Assembly: GCA_964611895.1 (NCBI GenBank)
Contig: CAZTDN010000018.1
Span: 6,715 to 70,714, forward strand
DNA length: 64,000 nucleotides
Source of the DNA: JAIEOG01 sp964611895
Lineage (GTDB): Bacteria > Bdellovibrionota > FAC87 > UBA2466
Reading direction: 5' to 3'
Every line of letters starts with the position of its first letter. Positions within the stretch are counted from its first letter, which is position 1. The notes beneath the pieces are model-generated. The model saw nothing but the letters and a program-made list of their open reading frames with translations, ran no database searches and was not told where the DNA came from. The position numbers and the translations under genes are program-made. Below are positions 8,751 to 17,534 of this stretch, in pieces.

Positions 8751-10196
8751 ATGTTGGGTGTGAGGCAAAATCGAACCTACTGGGGTACACTTCTTATCGG
8801 TCTTGGAATAGGCTGGCTTCCAGCCCAGCTATTCGCAGATCCAACGCTCCAAGTCCCTGACCCTAAAAAACCGCTCCCGTCGCTCATTGCCGGTCCGCCA
8901 GCCGGCGCGAATTGCTCGGAACTGGTACAAGTATTTACGCATTTGGCCGATCTGATGGGAGCGCCCCACTGGAACTCCACTTCGCTCAATTTGGACAACC
9001 CCCTTATGCAGGAAATCGTCCGAGGCAATTGGGCGCCGGAGTGGATGAAGCAACTCGCTGTGCTCCAGCAACACTTCCAACCACACCTGGAGTTTATCCA
9101 GTTTGCTGACTCAGCCCTGCTCACCCGGATTACTGCCTTGCAACTACAAGACCTGGGAATTCGCTCGGGAGCCAAGGCCCGCGACTTTTTGGCTGAGTTT
9201 CCAACTCTTCCCACAGAACGGCGTCATGCCTTCGCCACCGGGCTTGTTTTTCGACTCTTGGTCGAGACTCAGAATCGTTTTGCGCTTTTGGAAAACCAGC
9301 AGCGGCTCGGGATGCAAAGTGAAGACTTTGAACGATCGGTTGCCCTTCTCTCCACGCTGAAGCCCGAGGGCCTGTCCAAACTCACCCTTTTTATTATGTG
9401 CCATTTTGCGTTTAGGGCGGAAACCTTTGCGCAGAAAATATTGGATGCCTGGCCCAGTTTTCAAAACTACGAGTCGCCCTTGCCACGGGAAATGCGCAAC
9501 TGGGTCGAGCTTCATGGTATTTTTGCAGACCCCGCCTCGGGACAGAGAACCTACGATGAGAAAGCTCTGGTTTCATTAGTGGGCGCCTTGCTCCCCTTAG
9601 AAGCTGCAAAAGCCCTCTCCTTCCTGGCGCTCACTGAAGGCCCGCAAATCCCCGTTGAAGAAGTGCACCGCCTATTGCGACTAAAAAACCTCCCTGAATC
9701 GGTGCGTTCCACCCTGGAAGACGTATCGCGAGGCATGTCCCCATCGCGATCCTTGCAAGCCGCGGAAATGGAGCTCAAAGCGCTAGCCTGGCTAGAAACT
9801 TTCCAAAGCATGGGTACCAATGACCAAATTTTAAAAACCCTGCAGTCGGGTTTGGACGGGTGCGACCGCTACTTACAGAGCTCCAACTGCGCTTATATCT
9901 CCTCTAGCATCGAGATCTTCCTTCGTTGGATGGGCTGTAATACAAACGATTGGGCCGGCTATTTACTGGGTAACTTCCTCAATCAGATCGTTATTGTGTT
10001 GTCCGGCAATTCCAATTTTGGAATACCCGTGACCCAATTCCTCAACTCTTTCCGCTCAGAAACCGAACCTATCTTTGCGTTTGCCCGAGGCCTCAGCCCA
10101 GGCAACCAAGGTGGATTGGACTTGCTTGCGCGACGTAGAGTCCTTCAAAAACGCATCGAAATCCTGCGGGCGCACCTGCAGGCACCCCAGCCCTAG
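8751..10196 (+). CDS. Secreted protein of unknown function
   Basis: 481 residues from ATG 8751; a TTG at 8733 would add six residues, and neither start has a clear ribosome site. The N-terminus is a Sec signal (hydrophobic run GTLLIGLGIGWL, cleavage near LFA-DP). The rest is largely helical, Leu-rich and moderately acidic, with several Cys (for example ...DGCDRYLQSSNCAY) that might be disulfide-bonded in the periplasm. No domain recognised. It is divergent from the lol operon, and its TAG stop is shared with the convergent valS stop in CTAG (10193-10196). Confidence 0.7.
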   Translation: MLGVRQNRTYWGTLLIGLGIGWLPAQLFADPTLQVPDPKKPLPSLIAGPPAGANCSELVQVFTHLADLMGAPHWNSTSLNLDNPLMQEIVRGNWAPEWMKQLAVLQQHFQPHLEFIQFADSALLTRITALQLQDLGIRSGAKARDFLAEFPTLPTERRHAFATGLVFRLLVETQNRFALLENQQRLGMQSEDFERSVALLSTLKPEGLSKLTLFIMCHFAFRAETFAQKILDAWPSFQNYESPLPREMRNWVELHGIFADPASGQRTYDEKALVSLVGALLPLEAAKALSFLALTEGPQIPVEEVHRLLRLKNLPESVRSTLEDVSRGMSPSRSLQAAEMELKALAWLETFQSMGTNDQILKTLQSGLDGCDRYLQSSNCAYISSSIEIFLRWMGCNTNDWAGYLLGNFLNQIVIVLSGNSNFGIPVTQFLNSFRSETEPIFAFARGLSPGNQGGLDLLARRRVLQKRIEILRAHLQAPQP

Positions 10197-12841
10197 TTCG
10201 CTGGTCCGAGCTCTTTTAAATAGGCCTTGAGGGCCGCGACTTTTTTCTCCAGAGCTTCCTTACGGTCCTTGGCCCCTTGAATCACTTCCGGCGGGGCCTT
10301 TCCCACAAAACCTGGGCTTCCTAGACGCGCAATCGCTCGCGCCAACTCTTCCTCAGCCGAAGTCAAATCTTTGCGCGTTCGCAAGCGATCAGTCTCGACG
10401 TCGATCAACTGATTGCGAGGAATATAAACCTCGATGGCTTCGTTTCCGTGGGTGAGTGGAATGACGACGTCTCCGGCTTGTTTGGCGGCACCCAGGGTGA
10501 GCTTGGACAAACGGCACAGCGGCACAATAAAGGACTCAAAAGGCTTGAGTTCGCTCAAACCCGCCGGCGCCAAAGCGACTCCCGCTTCTATCAGCACACC
10601 CGGAGCCAACCCACTCTCTCCTCGCTTGGAGCGAATGGCGTCGATCACGGCAATCACTCGCCCAATACGCGCTTCGGCGGCGGCATCGCGATCGGACTCT
10701 AGATAGGTTGGGTAATCTGTTTTCGAAATGGAAATCTGGCTCGACCGCAAACTCAATCTCTGCCAAACCTCCTCGGTGATAAACGGCATGATTGGATGCA
10801 ATAGGCGCAAAGCCTGCTCGAGAACCTCCACTGGAGTGGAGTCCCCGTTTTTTTTGCGGGATTCAATGTCCGGTTTAATAAACTCCAGATACCAATCGCA
10901 ATATTCACTCCAAACAAAATGGTAGAGACGATTAGCTGCATCAAAAAACCGGTATTGCTCCAGAGCTGTGTTCACTTCGCGTTTGGTTTCGTTTAGCCGG
11001 GACCAGATCCAACGATTGATTTCGTCCTGGCGATTAGGGGAGGATTTTTCCACTCCGCCAAAATGGATCAACACAAAACGGGACGCATTCCAGATCTTGT
11101 TTACAAAATTGCGGTACCCCTCAATTCGCGCATCGGACAGCAATACATCGCGCCCATGAACAGCCATCGATGCTAAAGTAAAACGCAATGCATCGGCTCC
11201 CAAAGTATCGACGATCTCCAAAGGGTCTTTAACATTCCCCTTCGTCTTAGACATTTTTTGACCGTATTCATCCCGCACCATAGGATGCAGATAAACCGTT
11301 TTGAAGGGGAACTGGCCGGTCATTTTTTTGCCCAGCATGATCATGCGGGCAACCCAAAAGAAGAGAATATCAAACCCGGTTTCCATCACGTTGTTCGGGT
11401 AAAACGCTTTGAAGTCGGCGGTGTCGTTGGGCCAACCCAGAGTGGAAAAAGGCCAAAGCCCTGAACTAAACCACGTATCCAAGACATCGTCGTCCTGTTT
11501 TAGACGCTTGTCCCCGCAGTTCTCACACGCCGTGGGGGTCTCCACGCTGGTGGTCACATGCTGACACCCCTGGCAATACCAAACTGGGATACGGTGTCCC
11601 CACCAGAGCTGGCGACTAATGCACCAAGGCCGGATATTACGCATCCATTCGAAGTAGGTTTTTTCCCATTCCTTGGGGATAATTTCGATTTCCCCCTTTT
11701 CGACGGCTTCGATAGCGGGTTGGGCGAGAGTTTTAGCATCTACGAACCACTGGGCACTCAGGCTCGGCTCCACGACGGCATTGCATCGATCGCAATGGCC
11801 AACATTATGCAAATGTTCAGTTTCCCCGAGTAAGAGTCCCTCAAGCGCTAGGTCGGCGAGGATCTTTTCTCGCGCTTTTTCGCGGTTCAGCCCTTGATAC
11901 ACTCCCGCGTTTTCGTTGAGTATCGCTCGCTCATCGAAAACAGAAATCATCGGCAGCGCGTGTTTCTTGCCCAGCAAATAGTCATTTGGATCGTGCGCGG
12001 GAGTGATCTTTAATGCGCCCGTTCCAAACTCTTTGTCGACGTAACTATCTCGAATAACGGGCACAACGCGCCCATTGAGCGGTACTTTCACAGAGGCGTT
12101 TACCCATGAAGCGTAACGCTCATCGTCGGGATGCACCGCCACGGCCGTGTCACCAAGCAAAGTTTCGGGCCGTGTAGTCGCCACAACAAGAAAACGACCG
12201 GGATCTTCGCTATGGACATACTTCAGCGTCCACAGCTTACCTTTGACTGCCTTGAACTTGACTTCCAGATCGGAGAGCGCGGTTCGACAGCGTGGGCACC
12301 ATTGAATGATAGCCTGCTCGCGGTAGATCAAGCCTTCTTTGAAAAGACGAACAAAACACTCTCTGACAGAGTAGGAAACATGCTCGTCCAGCGTGAACCT
12401 CAACCGGCTCCAATCCAAGCTGCATCCCATAGTCTTTAGCTGACTGAGAATGGTGGTCTGAGACTGTTCCTTCCACTTCCAGACGCGCTCCAAAAACTTA
12501 TCCCGGCCGAGATCGTGGCGGCTTAAGCCTTCTTCTTTTTGAAGCATGCGTTCCACCACCATTTGAGTGGCAATTCCCGCGTGGTCCGTGCCCGGCAACC
12601 AGAGCGCATTGAATCCTTGCATGCGTTTGTGTCGGATTAAAATGTCTTCAAGCGTGCAAGTAAGCGCATGGCCGATATGCAAAACTCCGGTGACGTTGGG
12701 GGGTGGCAGGACAATCGTGTACGGTTTTTTTGTGGATTGCGCATCGGCCTTGAACGCATCCATTTCGAGCCATCCCTGGTACAACCGCGTTTCGACTTCC
12801 TTAGGATTATATTGGGAGGGCATTTCCGTCTTTACTGCCAC
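10193..12841 (-). CDS. valS: Valyl-tRNA synthetase
   Basis: 882 residues, normal for ValS. Class I signature HIGH is in VLHIGHALT near residue 55, and the KMSKS loop is present as KMSKTKGN. Between them lie the CP1 editing domain (TTRPETLLGDTAVAVHPDD) and zinc-type Cys pairs (CPRC, CDRC, CQGC, CENC). The C-terminus ends in the ValS-specific coiled-coil arm. Charges tRNA-Val and edits misactivated threonine. It lies 17 bp behind the TPR lipoprotein gene on the same strand, so it is probably the last gene of a three-gene operon. Confidence 0.98.
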   Translation of the reverse strand: MAVKTEMPSQYNPKEVETRLYQGWLEMDAFKADAQSTKKPYTIVLPPPNVTGVLHIGHALTCTLEDILIRHKRMQGFNALWLPGTDHAGIATQMVVERMLQKEEGLSRHDLGRDKFLERVWKWKEQSQTTILSQLKTMGCSLDWSRLRFTLDEHVSYSVRECFVRLFKEGLIYREQAIIQWCPRCRTALSDLEVKFKAVKGKLWTLKYVHSEDPGRFLVVATTRPETLLGDTAVAVHPDDERYASWVNASVKVPLNGRVVPVIRDSYVDKEFGTGALKITPAHDPNDYLLGKKHALPMISVFDERAILNENAGVYQGLNREKAREKILADLALEGLLLGETEHLHNVGHCDRCNAVVEPSLSAQWFVDAKTLAQPAIEAVEKGEIEIIPKEWEKTYFEWMRNIRPWCISRQLWWGHRIPVWYCQGCQHVTTSVETPTACENCGDKRLKQDDDVLDTWFSSGLWPFSTLGWPNDTADFKAFYPNNVMETGFDILFFWVARMIMLGKKMTGQFPFKTVYLHPMVRDEYGQKMSKTKGNVKDPLEIVDTLGADALRFTLASMAVHGRDVLLSDARIEGYRNFVNKIWNASRFVLIHFGGVEKSSPNRQDEINRWIWSRLNETKREVNTALEQYRFFDAANRLYHFVWSEYCDWYLEFIKPDIESRKKNGDSTPVEVLEQALRLLHPIMPFITEEVWQRLSLRSSQISISKTDYPTYLESDRDAAAEARIGRVIAVIDAIRSKRGESGLAPGVLIEAGVALAPAGLSELKPFESFIVPLCRLSKLTLGAAKQAGDVVIPLTHGNEAIEVYIPRNQLIDVETDRLRTRKDLTSAEEELARAIARLGSPGFVGKAPPEVIQGAKDRKEALEKKVAALKAYLKELGPAN

Positions 12842-12858
12842 GAAGAAACCTTTCTAGC

Positions 12859-14109
12859 TCAGTCGGGCATTCGGTAACTGAGTAAGTGTACCTTGCCAGG
12901 CTTGATTTCGAACCCCGGCCAGCGGGCCACTTGCGGCGCCTTTTCACCGGAGCTGCCGACCATATCAAGCTCGATGTCCAATCGTCCAGCCGGAACCGTG
13001 AGCCGGGCGATTTGCAGGGTCGCGGGCAAGGTCGTCCAACTGCGCAAATCGGCTTTGTCTGTTGCGTGGAGAAAAAGACTCGTTAGAAACCCCAAAAACT
13101 TATTCTCGGTGGCTTTGCTCACCCCTGCCCCCACCGCCTGTTTGGCGGCCACACCTGCGATCTTTTTAGCGATAATTCCTGGTAATTTCTCGTTCAATTC
13201 GTCGATAGCGGTTTGCTCAATGCTGAACAAGGGGTAGGAAGTCGCCGAGAGCTGTGGGGCCGAGGCAACGCGCAATACAGCTGACCGGCTCCGGTACGAA
13301 CGTCTAGAAAAGACAGGCACCAAATGGTGCTGGGCAGAAGGCACTTTCACAGGGCCTTTGCCCTGCTCGAGCAGCAAGACAATCTCTCCAGAGTGTTTTC
13401 CCAGACGGTAGTTCTGCTCTTCAGGATAAGCTTTACGGTAACGCTCTAACTCCTGAGTAGCCTGGAGCCGATCCGCAGCCCGCAGCAGCGGAGCCCCTAG
13501 ATAAGGAGTACCAGGTGCCCATTTATGCAGGAGTCGGTAGTCCACAAAAGCGCTGTTCCAATCTCCCTGCGACTCAAACAAAACAGCGGCGAGGTACTTG
13601 GCGAAAAAATTAAACTTTGATAGACCACCCGTGGCATCGCGCTGCATATCCAGTTTGCGGTTCAACCGACGGCACTCGACCAACGCATCCTCCCACTGCG
13701 CCGCCAAAGCGTAGTCAATGGCCTGGTAGACATTGAGCAAGATTTTTTCAAAATCCTCGCCCTTGTAAAAGAGCGCATCGTCGTTGGTGATAACCGCGCC
13801 GACCTCTTGGGTGACACTTGTGAAATCCTTTGAAGCGGCAAGCTTTTCGGCCTGCGCGAACTTTTTCACGGACTCAGAGTACTTGCCCGCAGCGTGGTAA
13901 ACCATTCCCAGGTCCATCAGGTAAAGTAGCTGGTCGTTGTCACTGACCTGAGAAAGTGCCTCAAGTTCCGCGGCGGCAGTCTCAAACTGTCCCGCCTCGT
14001 ACAACCCCCTGGGACGTTGGATCTTGCTACTATACCCGGCGCAACCCACCAGTAGAAAAAGGACCGCACCAGCCCGGAACAGGCGCAAGAAGCGTGCGAA
14101 CCGTTTCAC
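12859..14109 (-). CDS. TPR-containing lipoprotein, COG3014-like
   Basis: 416 residues from GTG 14109, which overlaps the TAG stop of the upstream lpoB-like gene (TAGTG), a coupling arrangement. Signal with lipobox LVGC. The N-terminal half has TPR-like helical pairs (GLYEAGQFETAAAELEAL, MVYHAAGKYSESVKKFAQAEKL, QAIDYALAAQWEDALVECRRLNRK). The C-terminal half has a basic segment and beta-type sequence. Known: proteins of this kind (COG3014) accompany LpoB-like proteins in several proteobacteria; their role is not firmly established. I assign the family from layout and neighbour, not from a search. Probably periplasmic, on the outer membrane. Confidence 0.72.
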   Translation of the reverse strand: MKRFARFLRLFRAGAVLFLLVGCAGYSSKIQRPRGLYEAGQFETAAAELEALSQVSDNDQLLYLMDLGMVYHAAGKYSESVKKFAQAEKLAASKDFTSVTQEVGAVITNDDALFYKGEDFEKILLNVYQAIDYALAAQWEDALVECRRLNRKLDMQRDATGGLSKFNFFAKYLAAVLFESQGDWNSAFVDYRLLHKWAPGTPYLGAPLLRAADRLQATQELERYRKAYPEEQNYRLGKHSGEIVLLLEQGKGPVKVPSAQHHLVPVFSRRSYRSRSAVLRVASAPQLSATSYPLFSIEQTAIDELNEKLPGIIAKKIAGVAAKQAVGAGVSKATENKFLGFLTSLFLHATDKADLRSWTTLPATLQIARLTVPAGRLDIELDMVGSSGEKAPQVARWPGFEIKPGKVHLLSYRMPD

Positions 14110-14717
14110 TACATGCCAACCGAGCGTTTCTGGTAGTACTTGCGGATTTCTTTTTCGTCCGTCCAATCCAGAATCCCGGTCTGGATATTCACCAGATTAA
14201 AAGTGGCTTTGTAATAGACGTATTTCTTTCGTCCGACTTCTTGCACTCGATCCGTGATCTCGCCGGTCAAAAAGTAATCTGCGCCGATTTGCTTGCCGAT
14301 TTTCTTGGCAGTGGCCGCATCCACATAACCAGATTGGTTCTGGTATTCCATCTCTTCAGCCAAATCTCCGCGGGTTTCTTTTTCAGTGAACCGGAACTTG
14401 CCACTCTTTACCAAAGCCACACGAATTTTGTCGGTCATGCTCTTCATGTCGATGTGTTCTTCGGACCGATTCTTTACCAATGTCACCAGAACTACCGGAC
14501 GTTTAGCTCCCCCTTGAACCACAGCGCTTCCAGAAAGCGAGGCCACCATGGCGTCCGCGATGCGACGCATGTCCCCCTCGTTAAACTTATCGTCTAAAAG
14601 CCGATCCTGTGAAACATCGTCGTATTCGCCCTGGGTAAACTGTTGGGTGCCGCACGCCGTCACAAACACGCAAACTAGGCCAACCCAAATAGCGCTCCAG
14701 CTTTTTCGATTCTTCAT
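14109..14717 (-). CDS. LpoB-like lipoprotein (penicillin-binding protein activator family)
   Basis: 202 residues from ATG 14717: AAAGGA lies 6 nt upstream, while the ATG at 14723 directly abuts it. Lipobox VTAC. The mature domain shows the LpoB/CsgG-like layout: (RPVVLVTLVKNRSEEHID) strand-helix start, (VALVKSGKFRFTE), then (GADYFLTGEITD) and (VNIQTGILDWTDEKEI). Known: LpoB activates the bifunctional peptidoglycan synthase PBP1b from the outer membrane. Outside enterobacteria, such homologues may serve other envelope tasks. Co-transcribed with the TPR lipoprotein and valS. Confidence 0.82.
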   Translation of the reverse strand: MKNRKSWSAIWVGLVCVFVTACGTQQFTQGEYDDVSQDRLLDDKFNEGDMRRIADAMVASLSGSAVVQGGAKRPVVLVTLVKNRSEEHIDMKSMTDKIRVALVKSGKFRFTEKETRGDLAEEMEYQNQSGYVDAATAKKIGKQIGADYFLTGEITDRVQEVGRKKYVYYKATFNLVNIQTGILDWTDEKEIRKYYQKRSVGM

Positions 14718-14758
14718 GGTCATTCCTTTATGTAATTACCCCGGTTCGAAACCCCACC

Positions 14759-14786
14759 ATTATAGCCGCCTCACCCTCGCCCGCAA
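14759..14786 (-). promoter_or_regulatory. Candidate promoter of the lpoB-like operon
   Basis: Read on the minus strand: TTGCGG (14781-14786), a 16 bp spacer, then a perfect TATAAT (14759-14764), about 42 nt before the chosen start. It overlaps an inverted repeat at 14762-14795, which suggests an operator. By-eye prediction. Confidence 0.5.
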
Positions 14787-14795
14787 AGCGGCTAT
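14762..14795. repeat. Perfect 8-bp inverted repeat over the lpoB promoter
   Basis: ATAGCCGC at 14762-14769 and GCGGCTAT at 14788-14795, exact reverse complements with 18 bases between. The left arm overlaps the TATAAT box and the spacer covers the -35 region, so a bound dimer would block RNA polymerase. The site also lies upstream of the divergent hydrolase gene. No regulator is identifiable in the window. Confidence 0.4.
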
Positions 14796-14874
14796 CCTGG
14801 ATAGTGGTAGCCAAGCCAGATTGACAGGAGCGGGTCAAATAAGGTGAGCTGAACGAACGGTTGGGGGAACATCT

Positions 14875-15642
14875 TTGGGGACAGCAACACTACCACTACG
14901 CCAATGGCGCGAGCAGAGCTGGTCAATTCTGCGCGAAGCCGGAGCGTCACTGCTTGCCTATGAACTCTACCCCCTGGGTCTTGCAACCCCCTCGCTTCCT
15001 GTAGTCCGCCCCCTATGGCCCAAACAAGTCGAGCCAAAACCGCCAGTGCTTTTTATTCACGGGTTCTTGCACAACCCGTCGGCATTTGCCTGGCTGAAAC
15101 AAAAAATGGTCCTTCAGGGCTGGCGCCACTTTCGGGCGGCGAATTTGGCGACCGTGCAACACACCATTCCGCGGCTGTCGGAACAAGTCTTGCGCACCAT
15201 CCACCAAATGCAAAAACAGTATGGCGTAGAACAAGTGGATGTCATTGCGCATTCCATGGGAGGAATACTTGCCCGCTATGTTTTGCAGGTCCTCGAGCAA
15301 GACGGTGTGATTCGAAAGCTGATCACGCTCGGAACACCTCACCAGGGCACCGAGCTCTCCCGCTACACCTGGCTAGAACAGCTCAAAGAACTTTCCCCAG
15401 GCAGCAAAACTTTGCAAATGCTGGCGCAAGCGCCTCCCCTGCGAAAAACGCAAGCCGTCGCGGTTCGCGGAACGCTCGACGTGCTGCTATGGCCGCAGGA
15501 GCGTGCTCATTGGGACGGAGTTCGAAACATTGAACTAGCTGGGGTGGGACATGCCGGGCTGCTGTTTTCTCAGAGAGTTTTGCAAATCGTTCTCGCGCAC
15601 TTGAGCTCTGGCGCTAATGGCAGTAACCTGACCCTGCCTTGA
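14875..15642 (+). CDS. Alpha/beta-hydrolase, lipase/PGAP1-like
   Basis: 255 residues from TTG 14875, with GGGGGA a few bases upstream. Oxyanion-loop HG at 62-63 (LFIHGF), nucleophile elbow AHSMGG with Ser127, then a GTPHQG stretch typical of bacterial triacylglycerol lipases and PGAP1-type esterases. Asp in GTLDVL and His in GVGHAGLL are good candidates for the rest of the triad. No signal peptide, so it is probably cytoplasmic or peripheral. First gene of a coupled set: its TGA stop overlaps the TTG start of the first Get3-like ATPase. Confidence 0.85.
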   Translation: MGTATLPLRQWREQSWSILREAGASLLAYELYPLGLATPSLPVVRPLWPKQVEPKPPVLFIHGFLHNPSAFAWLKQKMVLQGWRHFRAANLATVQHTIPRLSEQVLRTIHQMQKQYGVEQVDVIAHSMGGILARYVLQVLEQDGVIRKLITLGTPHQGTELSRYTWLEQLKELSPGSKTLQMLAQAPPLRKTQAVAVRGTLDVLLWPQERAHWDGVRNIELAGVGHAGLLFSQRVLQIVLAHLSSGANGSNLTLP

Positions 15643-16493
15643 GTTATCTCGACGACAGCCTCAAACGACGTACTATTTTTTTCACGGGCAAAGGTGGAGT
15701 GGGCAAAAGCTCGCTCGCCTGGGCAACCGCATTAGCGTGCAAGCGCCGTGGCGCTCGAGTTGCTGTTGCCGGGTGGCAGCCCCTCGGGAAACAGACCTCC
15801 GCCCCTCTTTTTGAGTCTCTCGACATAAAATGGATCGGACTGGAAACCCTGAGCGCATTTCGCGAGTACGCACTGCAAATCATTCGGTTTCAAAAACTCT
15901 ACGACTCTGTTTTGGACAACCATGTTTTGCGCACCTTTGTGTCCGCAGCGCCTGGCCTGGCGGATGCTGTCATGGCAGGAAAGATTTGGGATCTGTACCA
16001 GCGCAAAGAGCAGGATATTCTCCTCATCGACATGCCCAGCAGCGGCCACGCAAAATCGTTTTTTAAATCTCCGCTCGGCATTCAAAAGCTTTTCAAGGTG
16101 GGGTTTATTGCCCGAGATGCCGAAAGAGTTTGTGAGTTATTTCGCTCGCCCGAGACCCGGCTCGACTTGGTGTCTCTCCCCGAGGAGTTACCCTTGGTTG
16201 AGTGCCGCGAGCTCAAAGAAAGCCTGGCTCCACTTCACGCTTTTTCATTTGGGTTCCTTCACTTGAATCAATGCCTACCACTTTGGCTAAGGTCAGAGGA
16301 CTCTACTCTTCAATCAGTCTCCGACGAAGTGAGAACGAGCCTCCAGATTTGGAACTCTCGACTTGCCGATCAAGAGCAGACTTTGTCCTTAGCGCAAACG
16401 GTGGGGCTAGCCGAACTAAGACACCCCAGACAGTGCAGCAACAGTTGGAAAGAAAACGTCGAGAACTTAGCCAGCCATTTGGAGACGTTGTGA
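15639..16493 (+). CDS. Get3/ArsA-family P-loop ATPase, divergent paralogue
   Basis: 284 residues. Deviant Walker A GKGGVGKS (17-24) with the signature Lys18, and a Switch II-like LIDMPSSGH, identify the ArsA/Get3 (SIMIBI) fold. The usual Switch I DPAHS is replaced by GWQPLG, so catalysis may be altered. No CxxC was seen that would match the zinc dimer motif of eukaryotic Get3. Known relatives: arsenite-pump ATPase ArsA and tail-anchored protein targeting factor Get3. Start TTG overlaps the preceding stop; the next gene starts inside its stop (GTGA). No arsenite permease gene is present nearby. Confidence 0.85.
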   Translation: MSYLDDSLKRRTIFFTGKGGVGKSSLAWATALACKRRGARVAVAGWQPLGKQTSAPLFESLDIKWIGLETLSAFREYALQIIRFQKLYDSVLDNHVLRTFVSAAPGLADAVMAGKIWDLYQRKEQDILLIDMPSSGHAKSFFKSPLGIQKLFKVGFIARDAERVCELFRSPETRLDLVSLPEELPLVECRELKESLAPLHAFSFGFLHLNQCLPLWLRSEDSTLQSVSDEVRTSLQIWNSRLADQEQTLSLAQTVGLAELRHPRQCSNSWKENVENLASHLETL

Positions 16494-17530
16494 ATTCCAT
16501 TTTTCACGACAAACGGGTTTTTATCGTTGGTGGTCCGGGGGGCGTGGGGAAAACCACCCTAGCGGCTTCGTTGGGAGTCCAGCTAGCCCAAGCGGGTTAC
16601 CGGACAGTCGTATTGACCGTGGACCCGGCCCGCCGCTTGGCACAAGCTCTCGGCTTTGAGAGCTTTCCCAAAGACATTCAAAGAATTCCCTTACCCGGGG
16701 CCAAGGGCACACTTTCGGCATCCATGCTGGACACGGAACGCTATTTCGATCGCATCATCGAAACCTTTGCGGTTTCCCCGGATCAAAAAAACAAGATCTT
16801 AGGCAATCCCTTTTACCGAACCATTGTGGACAGCCTGGGCGGGTCACATGAATACGCGGCGATGGAACGCCTGTTGGAGTTTGCGACCAGTTCGGATTAT
16901 GACAAAGTTATCGTCGATACTCCGCCATCGGACAATGCCCGAGAGCTGTTTGATGCGCCTCAACGCATGGCAGATTTTATGGATAATTCTGTTCTCAAGT
17001 GGTTCCAGGGTGGTGGAAAACTCTACACTCAGTTTTTTCGCACTGGGACCAAGCTTGCGCTGAGTGCACTGAAGCTCGTCTTTGGCGCTGAGTTCTTGGA
17101 TTCATTGGGGAGATTCTTGGGGGATTTGGAAGGCATGCAAGCAGGCTTTCAAAAACGCAATCTGCAAGTGTTGGAAATCTTGCAGGGACCCCAGGCGGCT
17201 TTTCTACTCGTCACGGTCCCTAGCGAAGCCCGTGCGCAGGACTGTGAAGCATTTGTGCGTACACTCAAAGACAAGCGCATTCCGCTCTCTCAAATGCTGT
17301 TCAATCAGCTGGAATCCAAGCCCACTGGTTTTTCGAAAGATTCGACTCCAGAGAACAAAGCGATTCAGCGCATTCTCCAGTTCCAGAACGCCCTGTTTGA
17401 AGAACAGCAGGAATGGGCAAAGCGCATCGAAAAGAGCACTGGGCTGAGCGCAGTTTGTATTCCACGGCGGAGTAACGCGCCGCGGTCGATTGCAGATCTT
17501 TCAGAGCTAGGGGCTTTGCTGGTAAAGTAG
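16490..17530 (+). CDS. Get3/ArsA-family P-loop ATPase
   Basis: 346 residues from GTG 16490, which overlaps the previous TGA and has GGAGA 4 nt upstream. Walker A GGPGGVGKTT (14-23): Pro16 occupies the place of the signature Lys of deviant P-loops. Switch I VDPARRLAQALG and Switch II DTPPSDNAREL are well kept. The sequence after Switch II is hydrophobic and helical, as in the client-binding part of Get3. Pairs of such ATPases, one with and one without the signature Lys, may act as a heterodimer; that is inference. Co-transcribed with the hydrolase and the HAMP protein. Confidence 0.88.
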   Translation: MNSIFHDKRVFIVGGPGGVGKTTLAASLGVQLAQAGYRTVVLTVDPARRLAQALGFESFPKDIQRIPLPGAKGTLSASMLDTERYFDRIIETFAVSPDQKNKILGNPFYRTIVDSLGGSHEYAAMERLLEFATSSDYDKVIVDTPPSDNARELFDAPQRMADFMDNSVLKWFQGGGKLYTQFFRTGTKLALSALKLVFGAEFLDSLGRFLGDLEGMQAGFQKRNLQVLEILQGPQAAFLLVTVPSEARAQDCEAFVRTLKDKRIPLSQMLFNQLESKPTGFSKDSTPENKAIQRILQFQNALFEEQQEWAKRIEKSTGLSAVCIPRRSNAPRSIADLSELGALLVK

Positions 17531-17534
17531 AACG

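Noticed and set aside
13956..14597. Plus-strand frame of 213 codons opposite the lpoB-like and TPR genes
   Set aside because: Antisense shadow; residue composition is atypical and no start signal is seen.
14739..14756. GGTTCGAAACC, looking like a tRNA T-arm
   Set aside because: No acceptor, D or anticodon stems can be built around it; it lies in the leader of the lpoB-like operon.
16202..16489. Possible 96-codon N-terminal extension of the second Get3-like ATPase
   Set aside because: It lies wholly inside the first ATPase gene in another frame; GTG 16490 has a good ribosome site and the usual GTGA coupling, and the P-loop follows directly.
15639..17530. Arsenite efflux ATPase (arsA) operon
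   Set aside because: No arsB/acr3, arsC, arsD or arsR is nearby; the two ATPases are separate, divergent proteins and not the tandem-fused ArsA.
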